Source: JACRIM01 sp038042195
Lineage (GTDB): Bacteria; Planctomycetota; Phycisphaerae; UBA1845; UTPLA1
Reading direction: 5' to 3'
Assembly (NCBI GenBank): GCA_038042195.1
Contig: JBBTET010000010.1
Location: forward strand, 1-64,000
DNA length: 64,000 nucleotides
Part shown: one piece after another, positions 26,613-34,008 of the stretch
Layout of the letters: each line of letters starts with the position of its first letter
Position numbering within the stretch: the stretch's first letter is position 1
Position numbers and translations under genes: made by a program
The notes under the pieces: generated by a model
Told to the model about the DNA's origin: nothing
The model's database searches: none
What the model saw: only the letters and a program-made list of their open reading frames with translations

Positions 26613-27224
26613 ATGACCCGACTTGGCTTGTTTGGCGGCAGCTTCGACCCGATCCATTTCGGGCATCTTCGTGCTGCACGGTTTGCCGCCGAACACCTGG
26701 GCCTGGAGCGAGTCGTGCTCATCCCCTCGGCACGGCCGCCGCATAAGCTGACGAGCACCGTGACGGAACCTATCCACCGACTGGCGATGACGCGGTTGGC
26801 GGTGGAAGGGGACTCACTGTTCGACGTGGACGATTTGGAATTGCACCGGGCCGGGCCGAGTTACACGTTTGACACGGTCGGGGAGTATCGCCGACGGCTG
26901 GGAACAACGGCGGAATTGGTGTGGTTCATCGGGGCGGATACGTTACCCAAGCTGCCGAAGTGGTATCGGGTGGCGGAGTTGGTCCAGGTGATTAGGATCG
27001 TGACCTTGACCCGTGCCGGCTGGCGGCCGCCTGAGCCGAGGGTGTTGGAGCCGTCTGTCGGCGGGGAGGCGGCCCGGCAGCTCTTGCGCGATTGTCTGCC
27101 GACGCCGGTTTTTGAAGTTAGCGGGACTGGGATTCGACAAAGAGTGAACGACCACATGTCTATCCGTTCAATGGTCCCGGACCCAGTGGCGTCCTATATA
27201 GATGCACTAGGTTTGTATCGCTGA
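26613..27224 (+). CDS. nadD: Nicotinate-nucleotide adenylyltransferase
   Basis: 203 codons. NadD adenylates nicotinate mononucleotide to deamido-NAD. The nucleotidyltransferase signature GLFGGSFDPIHFGHLRAA carries the HxGH motif. RVVLIPSARPPHK, FIGADTLPKLPKWYR and the C-terminal ISGTGIR-like motif (EVSGTGIRQRV) complete the site. Length is normal. In many bacteria nadD sits beside rsfS or proB; here it has no such neighbour. With nadB at 5.6 kb this is the second gene of NAD synthesis in the window. Confidence 0.95.
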   Translation: MTRLGLFGGSFDPIHFGHLRAARFAAEHLGLERVVLIPSARPPHKLTSTVTEPIHRLAMTRLAVEGDSLFDVDDLELHRAGPSYTFDTVGEYRRRLGTTAELVWFIGADTLPKLPKWYRVAELVQVIRIVTLTRAGWRPPEPRVLEPSVGGEAARQLLRDCLPTPVFEVSGTGIRQRVNDHMSIRSMVPDPVASYIDALGLYR

Positions 27225-27325
27225 TTGGGTCTCCAACAAGTCACAGGCAATGTAACCATATTCCCACGCTGCAATTACAGTGTCCGAAAAGTGCAAACCT
27301 GCCCATTTTGACGGACCGAATCAAA

Positions 27326-27354
27326 TTGACCGGTCTGAAAGCGTGTGATACAGT
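27326..27354 (+). promoter_or_regulatory. Candidate sigma-70 promoter upstream of the DUF1571 gene
   Basis: TTGACC (27326-27331) and TACAGT (27349-27354) are 17 bases apart. A start near 27361 would give a leader of roughly 290 bases that contains the stem-loops described in the next entry. Confidence 0.35.
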
Positions 27355-27404
27355 TTGGGGTGTAGTGCGTATAAGTGGTGTCAGGCTGCCCAGCTTGCCA
27401 CCAC

Positions 27405-27600
27405 CGAGCCCGGCGCGGGGCTTATGCGACACACGAAGCCGGCGAGGCAACTCGCCCAGAGTATTTGTTACTCGCCGCGTAGAACCGCTTGGCCCAGCTA
27501 ACGGCCATTGGCGGGCATACCGATGTTATTCGGTACGACGTCATGCCTAGTGCCTGTAGGGCTGCCGAGGCGGTTTGCATCTCGAGGACGCTTGGGAAGC
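27405..27600 (+). ncRNA. Stem-loop-rich leader, candidate structured RNA
   Basis: Four hairpins follow one another: AGCCC-GGCGCG-GGGCT (about 27406-27421), GGCGAG-GCAA-CTCGCC with a GNRA-type loop (about 27442-27457), GAGTA-TTTGT-TACTC (about 27459-27473), and a longer one with outer GGCAT/ATGCC and inner ACCGA/TCGGT arms (about 27516-27546). No known riboswitch consensus was recognised, and no gene is convincing in this stretch. It may be a regulatory leader of the DUF1571 gene or a separate small RNA. Confidence 0.3.
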
Positions 27601-27653
27601 TGATCCCGGCTGTCCTTTGGGGTGTCCGACGTACGAAAAGAGGTTCGCAGTAC

Positions 27654-28544
27654 ATGCCACGTGAGCCGAAGCAGATCACACGACGCAAGTTACAGTTCTT
27701 TTTTGGGTTGGTGCTCGCGGGCATTCTCTATGCCCAGTTCCAACTCAACGACGACCCTGAAGTCATCCTGACGCAACGAACGCCGCGCGTGCTCGCGGCG
27801 GAGACCGTTCACGTCGATCCCTTTGAGAAGATGATCCGACGCGATCCTTTGTCCGCGTTGAAGGATGCGCGCGATCGGCATCTTCGCACCGTGTCGGACT
27901 ACGAGTGCGTCATGGTGAAGCAGGAGCTTCTGGAGTCGGGCATGACCGACGAACAGGAGATCAAGGTCAAATACCGCCAGGCACCCTATAGCGTCTACAT
28001 GGATTGGATTCGCAACCCAGGTCTCGCGGCGCGCGTGTTGTATGTGAAGGGCAAGTGGACGAACGCGAAGGCGAAGAACCCCGACGAGCGCGAGTTGGCT
28101 GTCGCACAGCCCGGCAAGATCGCACAGCTTTTCGTGAAGAGCCTGAAGCAGCCGGTGCGTGGTTCGCTGGCCAAGGATGCGTCGCGACGCTACCTCGATG
28201 AGTTTGGCTTCGCCAAGACGCTTGATTTGCTGATCAACTATTGTGACGTTGCCAAGAGCAAGGACGAGTTGAAGCTGGAACTGGTCGGCGAGTCGCACTT
28301 CGACGGTCGGCCGGTGTGGGTCGTGCGACGCACGCTGCCGTACACCGATGAAGCCGGCTTCTACCCCGATCGCACGGCGGAGATTTACATCGACAAGGAA
28401 TATCGCGTGCCGGTCGCGGTGTACTGTTTCTCCGACGACGCGAAGGATCCGAAGCACCTGCTCGGCAAATATGAGTATCGCGACATCCGCTTCGGCGTGG
28501 GTCTGACGGACAAGGACTTCGAGCCGAAGACGTACGGCATGTAA
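27654..28544 (+). CDS. DUF1571-type exported/membrane-anchored protein
   Basis: 296 codons from the ATG at 27654 (MPREPKQITRRKLQF), with AGAGG upstream; the frame before it is discarded. One hydrophobic helix near the N-terminus (FFFGLVLAGILYAQF) serves as anchor or uncleaved signal. The body carries the DUF1571 pattern: RHLRTVSDYECVMVKQE, IKVKYRQAPYSVYMDWI, RKYLDEFG-like SRRYLDEFGFAKTL and VRRTLPYTDEAGFYPDR. This family is common in planctomycetes, has a LolA-like fold by resemblance, and has no proven function. A strong terminator follows. Confidence 0.82.
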   Translation: MPREPKQITRRKLQFFFGLVLAGILYAQFQLNDDPEVILTQRTPRVLAAETVHVDPFEKMIRRDPLSALKDARDRHLRTVSDYECVMVKQELLESGMTDEQEIKVKYRQAPYSVYMDWIRNPGLAARVLYVKGKWTNAKAKNPDERELAVAQPGKIAQLFVKSLKQPVRGSLAKDASRRYLDEFGFAKTLDLLINYCDVAKSKDELKLELVGESHFDGRPVWVVRRTLPYTDEAGFYPDRTAEIYIDKEYRVPVAVYCFSDDAKDPKHLLGKYEYRDIRFGVGLTDKDFEPKTYGM

Positions 28545-28576
28545 GCTACGGGCCTTTGTTTTCAAGCCATTTCAAG

Positions 28577-28609
28577 ACGCGAGGTCGATCATCGGCCTCG
28601 CGTTTTTTT
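28577..28609. terminator. Rho-independent terminator between convergent genes
   Basis: ACGCGAGG (28577-28584) pairs perfectly with CCTCGCGT (28596-28603) around an 11-base loop and is followed by seven T. It ends the DUF1571 transcript; its position only 3 bp from the stop codon of the opposite gene means it may serve one strand mainly. Confidence 0.9.
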
Positions 28610-28611
28610 AT

Positions 28612-29499
28612 TCAATGGTGGCCACCACCTTCGGGTTTCTTTTCATCGTGCGCGGGCTTTGCTTCTTCCTTGTGTTCAGCTTTGGCCTCACCGCCGTGTT
28701 CGGATGCCGGTGGCACTTCCATGTGCGGCTGCGGGGGCATGAGTGCGTACGGATTGCTTTGCATCATGGAGGGGGCCAACATCGCGACACCACCCATGAG
28801 CAACGAGATCAGGCCTATGACACCCAGAACACTCTTCACGCCGGGACGAAACCCGCGAAACGGCAGGTCGAGCAGCATGATGAGCCGAATGCAGGCGTTG
28901 GGCACGGCGAAGATCAGCGAGCGAGCCGAGTAGAGCGCAACGTGCCTGGCGACGCGCGTGATGCCGCGGCGTTGGATTGGCCATTCGAGGCCAGGTGCCG
29001 CTGTGGCATCGTCTGCTTCCGGGCTGGTCGAATCTGGTGAATTGGTGGACTCGTTTGGATCCGCGCCGACTGCAACGTGATCGTCTGTCGGTGACATCTC
29101 TACGTCGACATCGGGTTGGACTTCATCGGTGGTGACGGTCAGTGCCTCGTCCGTGGCCTCAACGTCTTGATCGGTCGCAACGGGCAGCGCGTCCGTCATC
29201 GCTATTGAGACGGCGTCTTCATTCTCAATGGTCTCAGTGGGCGGCTCGACGGTAATCGTCTTGGTGAGGTGCGCGATATCCTGCGCGACGAGTTCGACAG
29301 CAGCCTCCGGGTCGGGTTCGACGGTACCGAATTGGCCGCCGGTGTTGTCGTGTGCTGCGTCCGGGGTGGGCTTCTCACCGACATCCTCCACGATTTCCTT
29401 GGTAAGCGATTCCGCCTGTTGCAGCAGACGCTCCACCTCTTCGTCGGACACCGTGAGGGGCGGCTCGCCGGGGGTTGGGTTGTTGGCGGGGTCTTGCAT
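28612..29499 (-). CDS. Hypothetical acidic protein with membrane segment and His/Lys-rich tail
   Basis: 295 codons from the ATG at 29499; a start at 29613 (MFNRSHRC) is equally possible, and neither has a clear ribosome binding site. Residues 1-165 are low-complexity and acidic (Asp, Glu, Thr, Val). A basic amphipathic stretch and a hydrophobic helix (GVIGLISLLMGGVAMLA) follow. The C-terminal 50 residues are a His, Lys, Glu and Pro tail (EHKEEAKPAHDEKKPEGGGHH) that could bind metal. It is not a recognised family. It is divergent from rsmE. Confidence 0.6.
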   Translation of the reverse strand: MQDPANNPTPGEPPLTVSDEEVERLLQQAESLTKEIVEDVGEKPTPDAAHDNTGGQFGTVEPDPEAAVELVAQDIAHLTKTITVEPPTETIENEDAVSIAMTDALPVATDQDVEATDEALTVTTDEVQPDVDVEMSPTDDHVAVGADPNESTNSPDSTSPEADDATAAPGLEWPIQRRGITRVARHVALYSARSLIFAVPNACIRLIMLLDLPFRGFRPGVKSVLGVIGLISLLMGGVAMLAPSMMQSNPYALMPPQPHMEVPPASEHGGEAKAEHKEEAKPAHDEKKPEGGGHH

Positions 29500-29619
29500 A
29501 GCGCGCGCATCTACTGGGTTCGTTTGAGTCGCAGGCGTATCCTTGTTATCGGCCCGCAGCGGCAGCTCGCGTGAACGCGGCGGCTTGTCGCAACGGTGCG
29601 ACCGGTTGAACATGGCACC

Positions 29620-30351
29620 ATGCGACCCCGACGATTCAAGGCCGAGCGACTCGACGAAGAGGTGGTCACGCTCTGCGGGGCGGAAGTTCATCACGCCGTA
29701 AAGGTGCTACGCCTCGGCACCGGCGATTCAGTGATCCTTTTTGATGGTGGGGGCGGCGAGGCGGTTGGGACCATCCTTGATGTGAAACCGGAGACGCTGC
29801 GAGTTCGTGTCACGGCGCGACGAGTCGTGCCCGTGCATCGCAACGGCTTGTCGATGATGGTCGCCACGCCAAAGGGCGAACGGGCCGATTGGATGATGGA
29901 GAAATGCGCGGAGTTGGGCGTGCGAGCGATGACGCCGCTGATTTGCGCGCGTGGACAAGTGTCGCCGGGAGATGGGAAACTCGCGCGGTGGCGACGCAAG
30001 GCTGGAGAGGCGGCCAAGCAATCGGGACAGTCGGTGACCATGCGCGTGGATGCGCCGATGGTGTTGTCGGAGGCGCTTCGATCTTGCGCACAAGATGTCG
30101 TGTTGCTGTTTGGCGATCCGCGTGCGGATGCCGCGACGATGATGACGGCGCTTGCACAGGCCACGCGCGATGCAAGCGTCGTGATGCTTGTCGGACCCGA
30201 GGGCGGGTTTGCCCACGACGAGATTCGGATGTTGGAGGCGGCTGGCGCGAAATCGGTGCGGCTGGCCGAGAGCATACTCCGCGTGGAGACGGCGGCAGTG
30301 GCGGGAGCCAGCGTTTGGGCGGCGTGGAGGACCGATATCGCAGGGGAATAA
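29620..30351 (+). CDS. rsmE: 16S rRNA (uracil(1498)-N(3))-methyltransferase
   Basis: 243 codons from the ATG at 29620. RsmE methylates U1498 of 16S rRNA. The N-terminal PUA-like part is RRFKAERLDEEVVTLCGAEVHHAVKVLRLGTGD. The SPOUT (trefoil-knot) domain follows, with RADWMMEKCAELGVRAMTPL and the SAM-binding knot LVGPEGGFAHDEIRMLEAAG and LAESILRVETAAVAG. Length is normal. It is probably transcribed alone or with trxA, 136 bp downstream. Confidence 0.95.
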   Translation: MRPRRFKAERLDEEVVTLCGAEVHHAVKVLRLGTGDSVILFDGGGGEAVGTILDVKPETLRVRVTARRVVPVHRNGLSMMVATPKGERADWMMEKCAELGVRAMTPLICARGQVSPGDGKLARWRRKAGEAAKQSGQSVTMRVDAPMVLSEALRSCAQDVVLLFGDPRADAATMMTALAQATRDASVVMLVGPEGGFAHDEIRMLEAAGAKSVRLAESILRVETAAVAGASVWAAWRTDIAGE

Positions 30352-30431
30352 TGCGCGGCGTAGGCGGGTTGGGATAATCGACAGGGTCGCAGTTGAAGTC
30401 GCCACGGAAGACGGGTTTTGACTCCCCCGCG

Positions 30432-30450
30432 CGGCATTCCTAGAATGCCG
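30432..30450. promoter_or_regulatory. Perfect hairpin ahead of trxA
   Basis: CGGCATTC (30432-30439) and GAATGCCG (30443-30450) form an 8-bp stem with a CTA loop. No T-run follows, so it is more likely an operator or mRNA-stability element than a terminator. It lies 37 bases before the trxA start. Confidence 0.45.
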
Positions 30451-30487
30451 TCACAATCAACGAGACACCTTCTCAAAGGAGATGATC

Positions 30488-30820
30488 ATGGCGGGCGCGA
30501 ATACGCTGGAGTTTACCGACGCGAATTTCGAGAGCGAAGTGTTGAAGGCCAATGTGCCCGTGCTGGTCGATTTCTGGGCCGACTGGTGCATGCCGTGCAA
30601 GGCCCTTGGTCCGACGATTGACGAATTGGCCACCGAGTTTGTCGGCAAGGTCAAGGTCGGCAAGATGAGCACCGAGGACAGTCGGGAGACGCCGGTGAAG
30701 TACAACGTACAGGCGATTCCGACGATTCTGATCTTCAAGGGTGGCGAGGTGGTGCAGAAGTTTGTCGGCCTGACCAGCAAGAAGGACTTTCAGGCGGCGC
30801 TGTCTGGGGTGTTGAAGTAG
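30488..30820 (+). CDS. trxA: Thioredoxin
   Basis: 110 codons. The ATG at 30488 is chosen over 30482 because AAGGAG (30476-30481) lies six bases before it. The thioredoxin fold is complete: VLVDFWADWCMPCKALGPTI with the redox dithiol, KMSTEDSRETPVKYNVQAIP with the cis-Pro, TILIFKGGEVVQKFVGL. The active site is CMPC, not the usual CGPC; the residue after the first Cys tunes redox potential. A strong terminator follows, so it is the last gene of its unit. Confidence 0.95.
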   Translation: MAGANTLEFTDANFESEVLKANVPVLVDFWADWCMPCKALGPTIDELATEFVGKVKVGKMSTEDSRETPVKYNVQAIPTILIFKGGEVVQKFVGLTSKKDFQAALSGVLK

Positions 30821-30846
30821 GTTCGAAATGGCAACGTGACTCTACG

Positions 30847-30875
30847 AAAGGCGGCGCGACGTGCGCCGCCTTTTT
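30847..30875 (+). terminator. Rho-independent terminator of trxA
   Basis: AAAGGCGGCGC (30847-30857) pairs with GCGCCGCCTTT (30863-30873) around a five-base loop, followed by a run of T to 30875. A classic strong terminator 27 bases after the trxA stop codon. Confidence 0.92.
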
Positions 30876-30955
30876 CTTGCGCGATTTGGGCTTTGTTGAC
30901 ACTCCGCGCCGCGTTTCGATACTATTCGATTGTCAACCCATTGCGGAGGAGCGCC

Positions 30956-31543
30956 ATGCCCGTGCATACACCCAATCAATCGCAACCGAAGCAGGTGGTC
31001 GGGGCATCCGATGAAGGCTGTGAGGCGCCGATCAATCTGATGCAGTGGATCACGGCGAACAAGGACTCCTTCAAGCCGCCGGTGGGGAATAAGTATCTGT
31101 ACAACGGGCGGGACTTTTTCGTGATGGTGATCGCCGGGCCGAACGCGCGGAATGACTTTCACCTTGTGGACTCTGAGGAGTATTTTTATCAGCTCAAGGG
31201 GGACATCGTCGTTCGCACGCGCGAGGGGGAAAAGATTGTCGATCATCGCGTTCGGGAGGGGGAGACGTTTTTCATTCCGCCAAACGTGCCGCACTGCCCG
31301 ATGCGTCCGCCGCACACGCTGGGCGTGGTCGTGGAGAAGACGCGGCACGCCGGGGAGAAGGAGCACATTCTTTTCTTCTGCGAAGGATGCGGGGCGTTGG
31401 TGGAGGATATTCTGTTTGATTGCCGCGACATCGTGGATCATTTTCGGGACACAATGGAAGCGTTTTGGAAGGATGACGCGCGGCGCGTTTGTGGGCAGTG
31501 CGGGAAGCGCATTGAGAAGCCGGGGCCGTTGGAGCGGGTTTAG
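30956..31543 (+). CDS. nbaC: 3-hydroxyanthranilate 3,4-dioxygenase
   Basis: 195 codons, with GGAGGA before the ATG at 30956. The enzyme opens the ring of 3-hydroxyanthranilate, giving 2-amino-3-carboxymuconate semialdehyde. The cupin iron site is seen in RNDFHLVDSEEYFYQLKGD (Arg, His, Glu) and NVPHCPMRPP (second His). The bacterial enzyme carries a rubredoxin-like second metal site, here CEGCG and CGQCG near the C-terminus. An ACMSD-type decarboxylase that would use its product lies at 39982. No kynureninase or tryptophan dioxygenase gene is in the window. Confidence 0.92.
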   Translation: MPVHTPNQSQPKQVVGASDEGCEAPINLMQWITANKDSFKPPVGNKYLYNGRDFFVMVIAGPNARNDFHLVDSEEYFYQLKGDIVVRTREGEKIVDHRVREGETFFIPPNVPHCPMRPPHTLGVVVEKTRHAGEKEHILFFCEGCGALVEDILFDCRDIVDHFRDTMEAFWKDDARRVCGQCGKRIEKPGPLERV

Positions 31544-31669
31544 GGTCGCCAGGCGACGATTCCGCAGGTTATTTTTCGGAGTGGATCGACAGGGCCGTCC
31601 TGCGTATGATTTTCTCGCGGTCAGAATCGGGCCATGTGTCACCTCGCCATCTCTCAGGAGTGTAAACCC

Positions 31670-33220
31670 ATGTTATTGAGTCGTAATCTGAGGGGGGTGT
31701 TGGGTGTTGTTGGATTGATTGGTTTGCTCAACTGCACCACAGCGCAGGCCACATCTCCCGCCGCGCCTGCGGGATGCAGTGCCACCACGACGACGCTTTC
31801 CAACACCACCGGACAGGCGATCCCGGACAACATGACCATCACGTCCACCATTGTGGTGTCCGGCGTGTCGGGCGTGATCTGGGATGTCGATATGCTGACG
31901 ACCATCGCCCACATCGTGAATGACAACCTCGATGTCACTATCACCTCGCCGGCCGGAACGATCGTGACCCTCACGACGGACAACGGCGGCAATTCGAATG
32001 ACAACGTATTCAACGGGACGACGTGGGACGACGATGCGGGGGATACGAATGCGCCCGGCCCTGCGACGGATGAAGGATATGTTGACACGGTTGTATCGTC
32101 GCCGCTGGTCCCGGAAGAGGCGCTCGGTGCGTTCATTGGAGAGGTTCCAAACGGCACATGGACGTTGAGCGTGACGGATGACACCGCTGATACGTTCACG
32201 GGAAGCCTGACCAATTGGTCGCTGACGATCACGACCGTGCCGGCCGGTCAAGTTTCGGTGACGACAACGCTGACGAACAGCGTCGCCGAACCGATCAACG
32301 ACATGATGACGACGACCTCGACGATCAACGTTGGCGGGTTGGGGACGCTGCTTTGTGATTTGAACATGCAGACATTCATCGCGCACAATTCGAACGCCGA
32401 TCTGGACATCACGCTGGAGTCACCGGCGGGGACGCTGGTGACGATCTCCACCGATAATGGCGGCACGACGAACGACAATGTGTTCAACGGGACGGTGTGG
32501 GATGACGACGCGGGGGATACCCACGCACCCGGCGCGGCGACGGACGAGGGGTATGCGGACACGGTGGTATCAACGCCGCTCGTGCCGGAAGAGGCGATGG
32601 CGGCGTTCATCGGGGAGGATCCGAACGGGACGTGGATCCTGCGCGTGGCCGACGACAACGCGACGGTCACGGGCACACTGACCTCGTGGAGCCTGACGAT
32701 CAAGACGTGCAGCTATGCGGATACGGATGCTGACTTGATCGGCAATGCGTGTGACCTGTGCCCCAACGACGCGAATAACGATGTCGACGGGGATGGGGAT
32801 TGCGGGGAAGTGGACAATTGTCCGACCGTCGCCAATGCGAATCAGGCCAATGGTGATGCGGATTCGTTTGGCAATGCATGCGACAATTGCCCAAACGTAG
32901 CCAACGCCGATCAGGCTGATGCCGATGTGGATGGCGATGGGGATGCGTGCGACAACTGCCCGAGCATTGCGAACTCGGATCAAGGAGACACCGACGGCGA
33001 TGGCGACGGTGACGCATGTGACAACTGCGTGAACACGGCCAACGCCGATCAAGCCGATGCCGATGGCGACGGGGTGGGGGATGTGTGCGAGACGACGACC
33101 GGCGGTTCAACAGCGTGCGGCATGTGCGGAGCCGGCGCAACGATGACGATGGGCGTGATTGCGCCGATTGTGTTGTTGGCGGTGCGCGGACGGCGAAGGC
33201 GGGCCTGGAAGCACCGCTGA
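31670..33220 (+). CDS. Surface protein: two P-domain-like repeats, thrombospondin-3-like repeats, CTERM-like tail
   Basis: 516 codons from the ATG at 31670, CAGGAG nine bases before it. A signal peptide ends near AQA. Two repeats of about 170 residues follow (TNSVAEPINDMMTTTSTINV, DLDITLESPAGTLVTISTDN, FIGEDPNGTWILRVADD), matching the jelly-roll P/Homo-B domain of subtilisin-like proteins. Five Asp-rich calcium repeats of thrombospondin type 3 form come next (CPNVANADQADADVDGDGD). The end is ACGMCGAGATMTMG, a hydrophobic helix and RGRRRRAWKHR, a Cys-Gly plus membrane plus Arg tail like sorting signals of the MYXO-CTERM kind. The protein facing it at 34009 has the same tail. Confidence 0.85.
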   Translation: MLLSRNLRGVLGVVGLIGLLNCTTAQATSPAAPAGCSATTTTLSNTTGQAIPDNMTITSTIVVSGVSGVIWDVDMLTTIAHIVNDNLDVTITSPAGTIVTLTTDNGGNSNDNVFNGTTWDDDAGDTNAPGPATDEGYVDTVVSSPLVPEEALGAFIGEVPNGTWTLSVTDDTADTFTGSLTNWSLTITTVPAGQVSVTTTLTNSVAEPINDMMTTTSTINVGGLGTLLCDLNMQTFIAHNSNADLDITLESPAGTLVTISTDNGGTTNDNVFNGTVWDDDAGDTHAPGAATDEGYADTVVSTPLVPEEAMAAFIGEDPNGTWILRVADDNATVTGTLTSWSLTIKTCSYADTDADLIGNACDLCPNDANNDVDGDGDCGEVDNCPTVANANQANGDADSFGNACDNCPNVANADQADADVDGDGDACDNCPSIANSDQGDTDGDGDGDACDNCVNTANADQADADGDGVGDVCETTTGGSTACGMCGAGATMTMGVIAPIVLLAVRGRRRRAWKHR

Positions 33221-33260
33221 AGGAGCAAGATAACCACCAAGAGGCAAGACGGGTCGATTT

Positions 33261-34001
33261 ATGTTCAAGGCGCATGGTGAATATGAGGTGTGGCGCAATT
33301 CCGGATCGCGTCCTTTCAACACACTGGTCGTGGGCGGACCGGATTTGTATCTAATGAGCGTCCCTGATGCCGATTTCGATTTCGCGTTCTCAGACGATGC
33401 CGAGGATGATGAGTTTTGGGGTCTGCTTGAATGCGCAGAGGTAACGATTCCGCTATCGACGCTGGCCTACGCTAAAGCGGATGAATCGAGGCGGCACCTC
33501 GCACTGGGGACTCAACGAAACGAGGTTCTGGCAAACGTCACCAAGACACGCCACAATGAAAAGAAGTTTCAGTTTGAAACAACCGAGGATTGCCAGACAT
33601 TCTTTGAAAGGCTTCGTGTAATCACCGGAGATCAGTTTCTTTTCGCACGAGAATCATGGGGCCAGCTCGACGTGATTCGCCGGCGCGGCTGGATCCCTTT
33701 AATCGCTGGGGGATTCACGTTTCTTGCGTGGACGCTGGCGACAGATATCGCGGCGGGGCGCGAGTTTTTGTCTGAGAATGCCAAGTCCAAGTTTTTCTAC
33801 ACGTTGTTGCGCCCGATACTCGAACGATTGGGGCCGCTGGGAACGCTGGCCGTTGGGATTGCGATCACGGTGTACTGCCTATTCACGCTCATCCGATTGT
33901 TCGAGCGGCCGCCGACCATGCTCATCCTTGAGCAAAAGCGCGGGCGAGCCTCGGGTCATTCACGGTATCGTCCGAGTCCGTTAGGAAAGCACCGATGGTA
34001 G
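33261..34001 (+). CDS. Membrane protein of unknown function
   Basis: 246 codons. The N-terminal 135 residues form a soluble domain with alternating strands (GPDLYLMSVPDADFDFAF, VTIPLSTLAYAKADES). Two transmembrane helices follow (WIPLIAGGFTFLAWTLA and LGTLAVGIAITVYCLFTLI), with a short Arg-rich tail. The family was not recognised; the layout resembles PH-domain membrane proteins such as YcxB. It lies between the two CTERM-tailed surface proteins, 40 bp behind the first, so co-transcription with it is possible. Any role in processing those tails would be speculation. Confidence 0.65.
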   Translation: MFKAHGEYEVWRNSGSRPFNTLVVGGPDLYLMSVPDADFDFAFSDDAEDDEFWGLLECAEVTIPLSTLAYAKADESRRHLALGTQRNEVLANVTKTRHNEKKFQFETTEDCQTFFERLRVITGDQFLFARESWGQLDVIRRRGWIPLIAGGFTFLAWTLATDIAAGREFLSENAKSKFFYTLLRPILERLGPLGTLAVGIAITVYCLFTLIRLFERPPTMLILEQKRGRASGHSRYRPSPLGKHRW

Positions 34002-34008
34002 CCACGGC

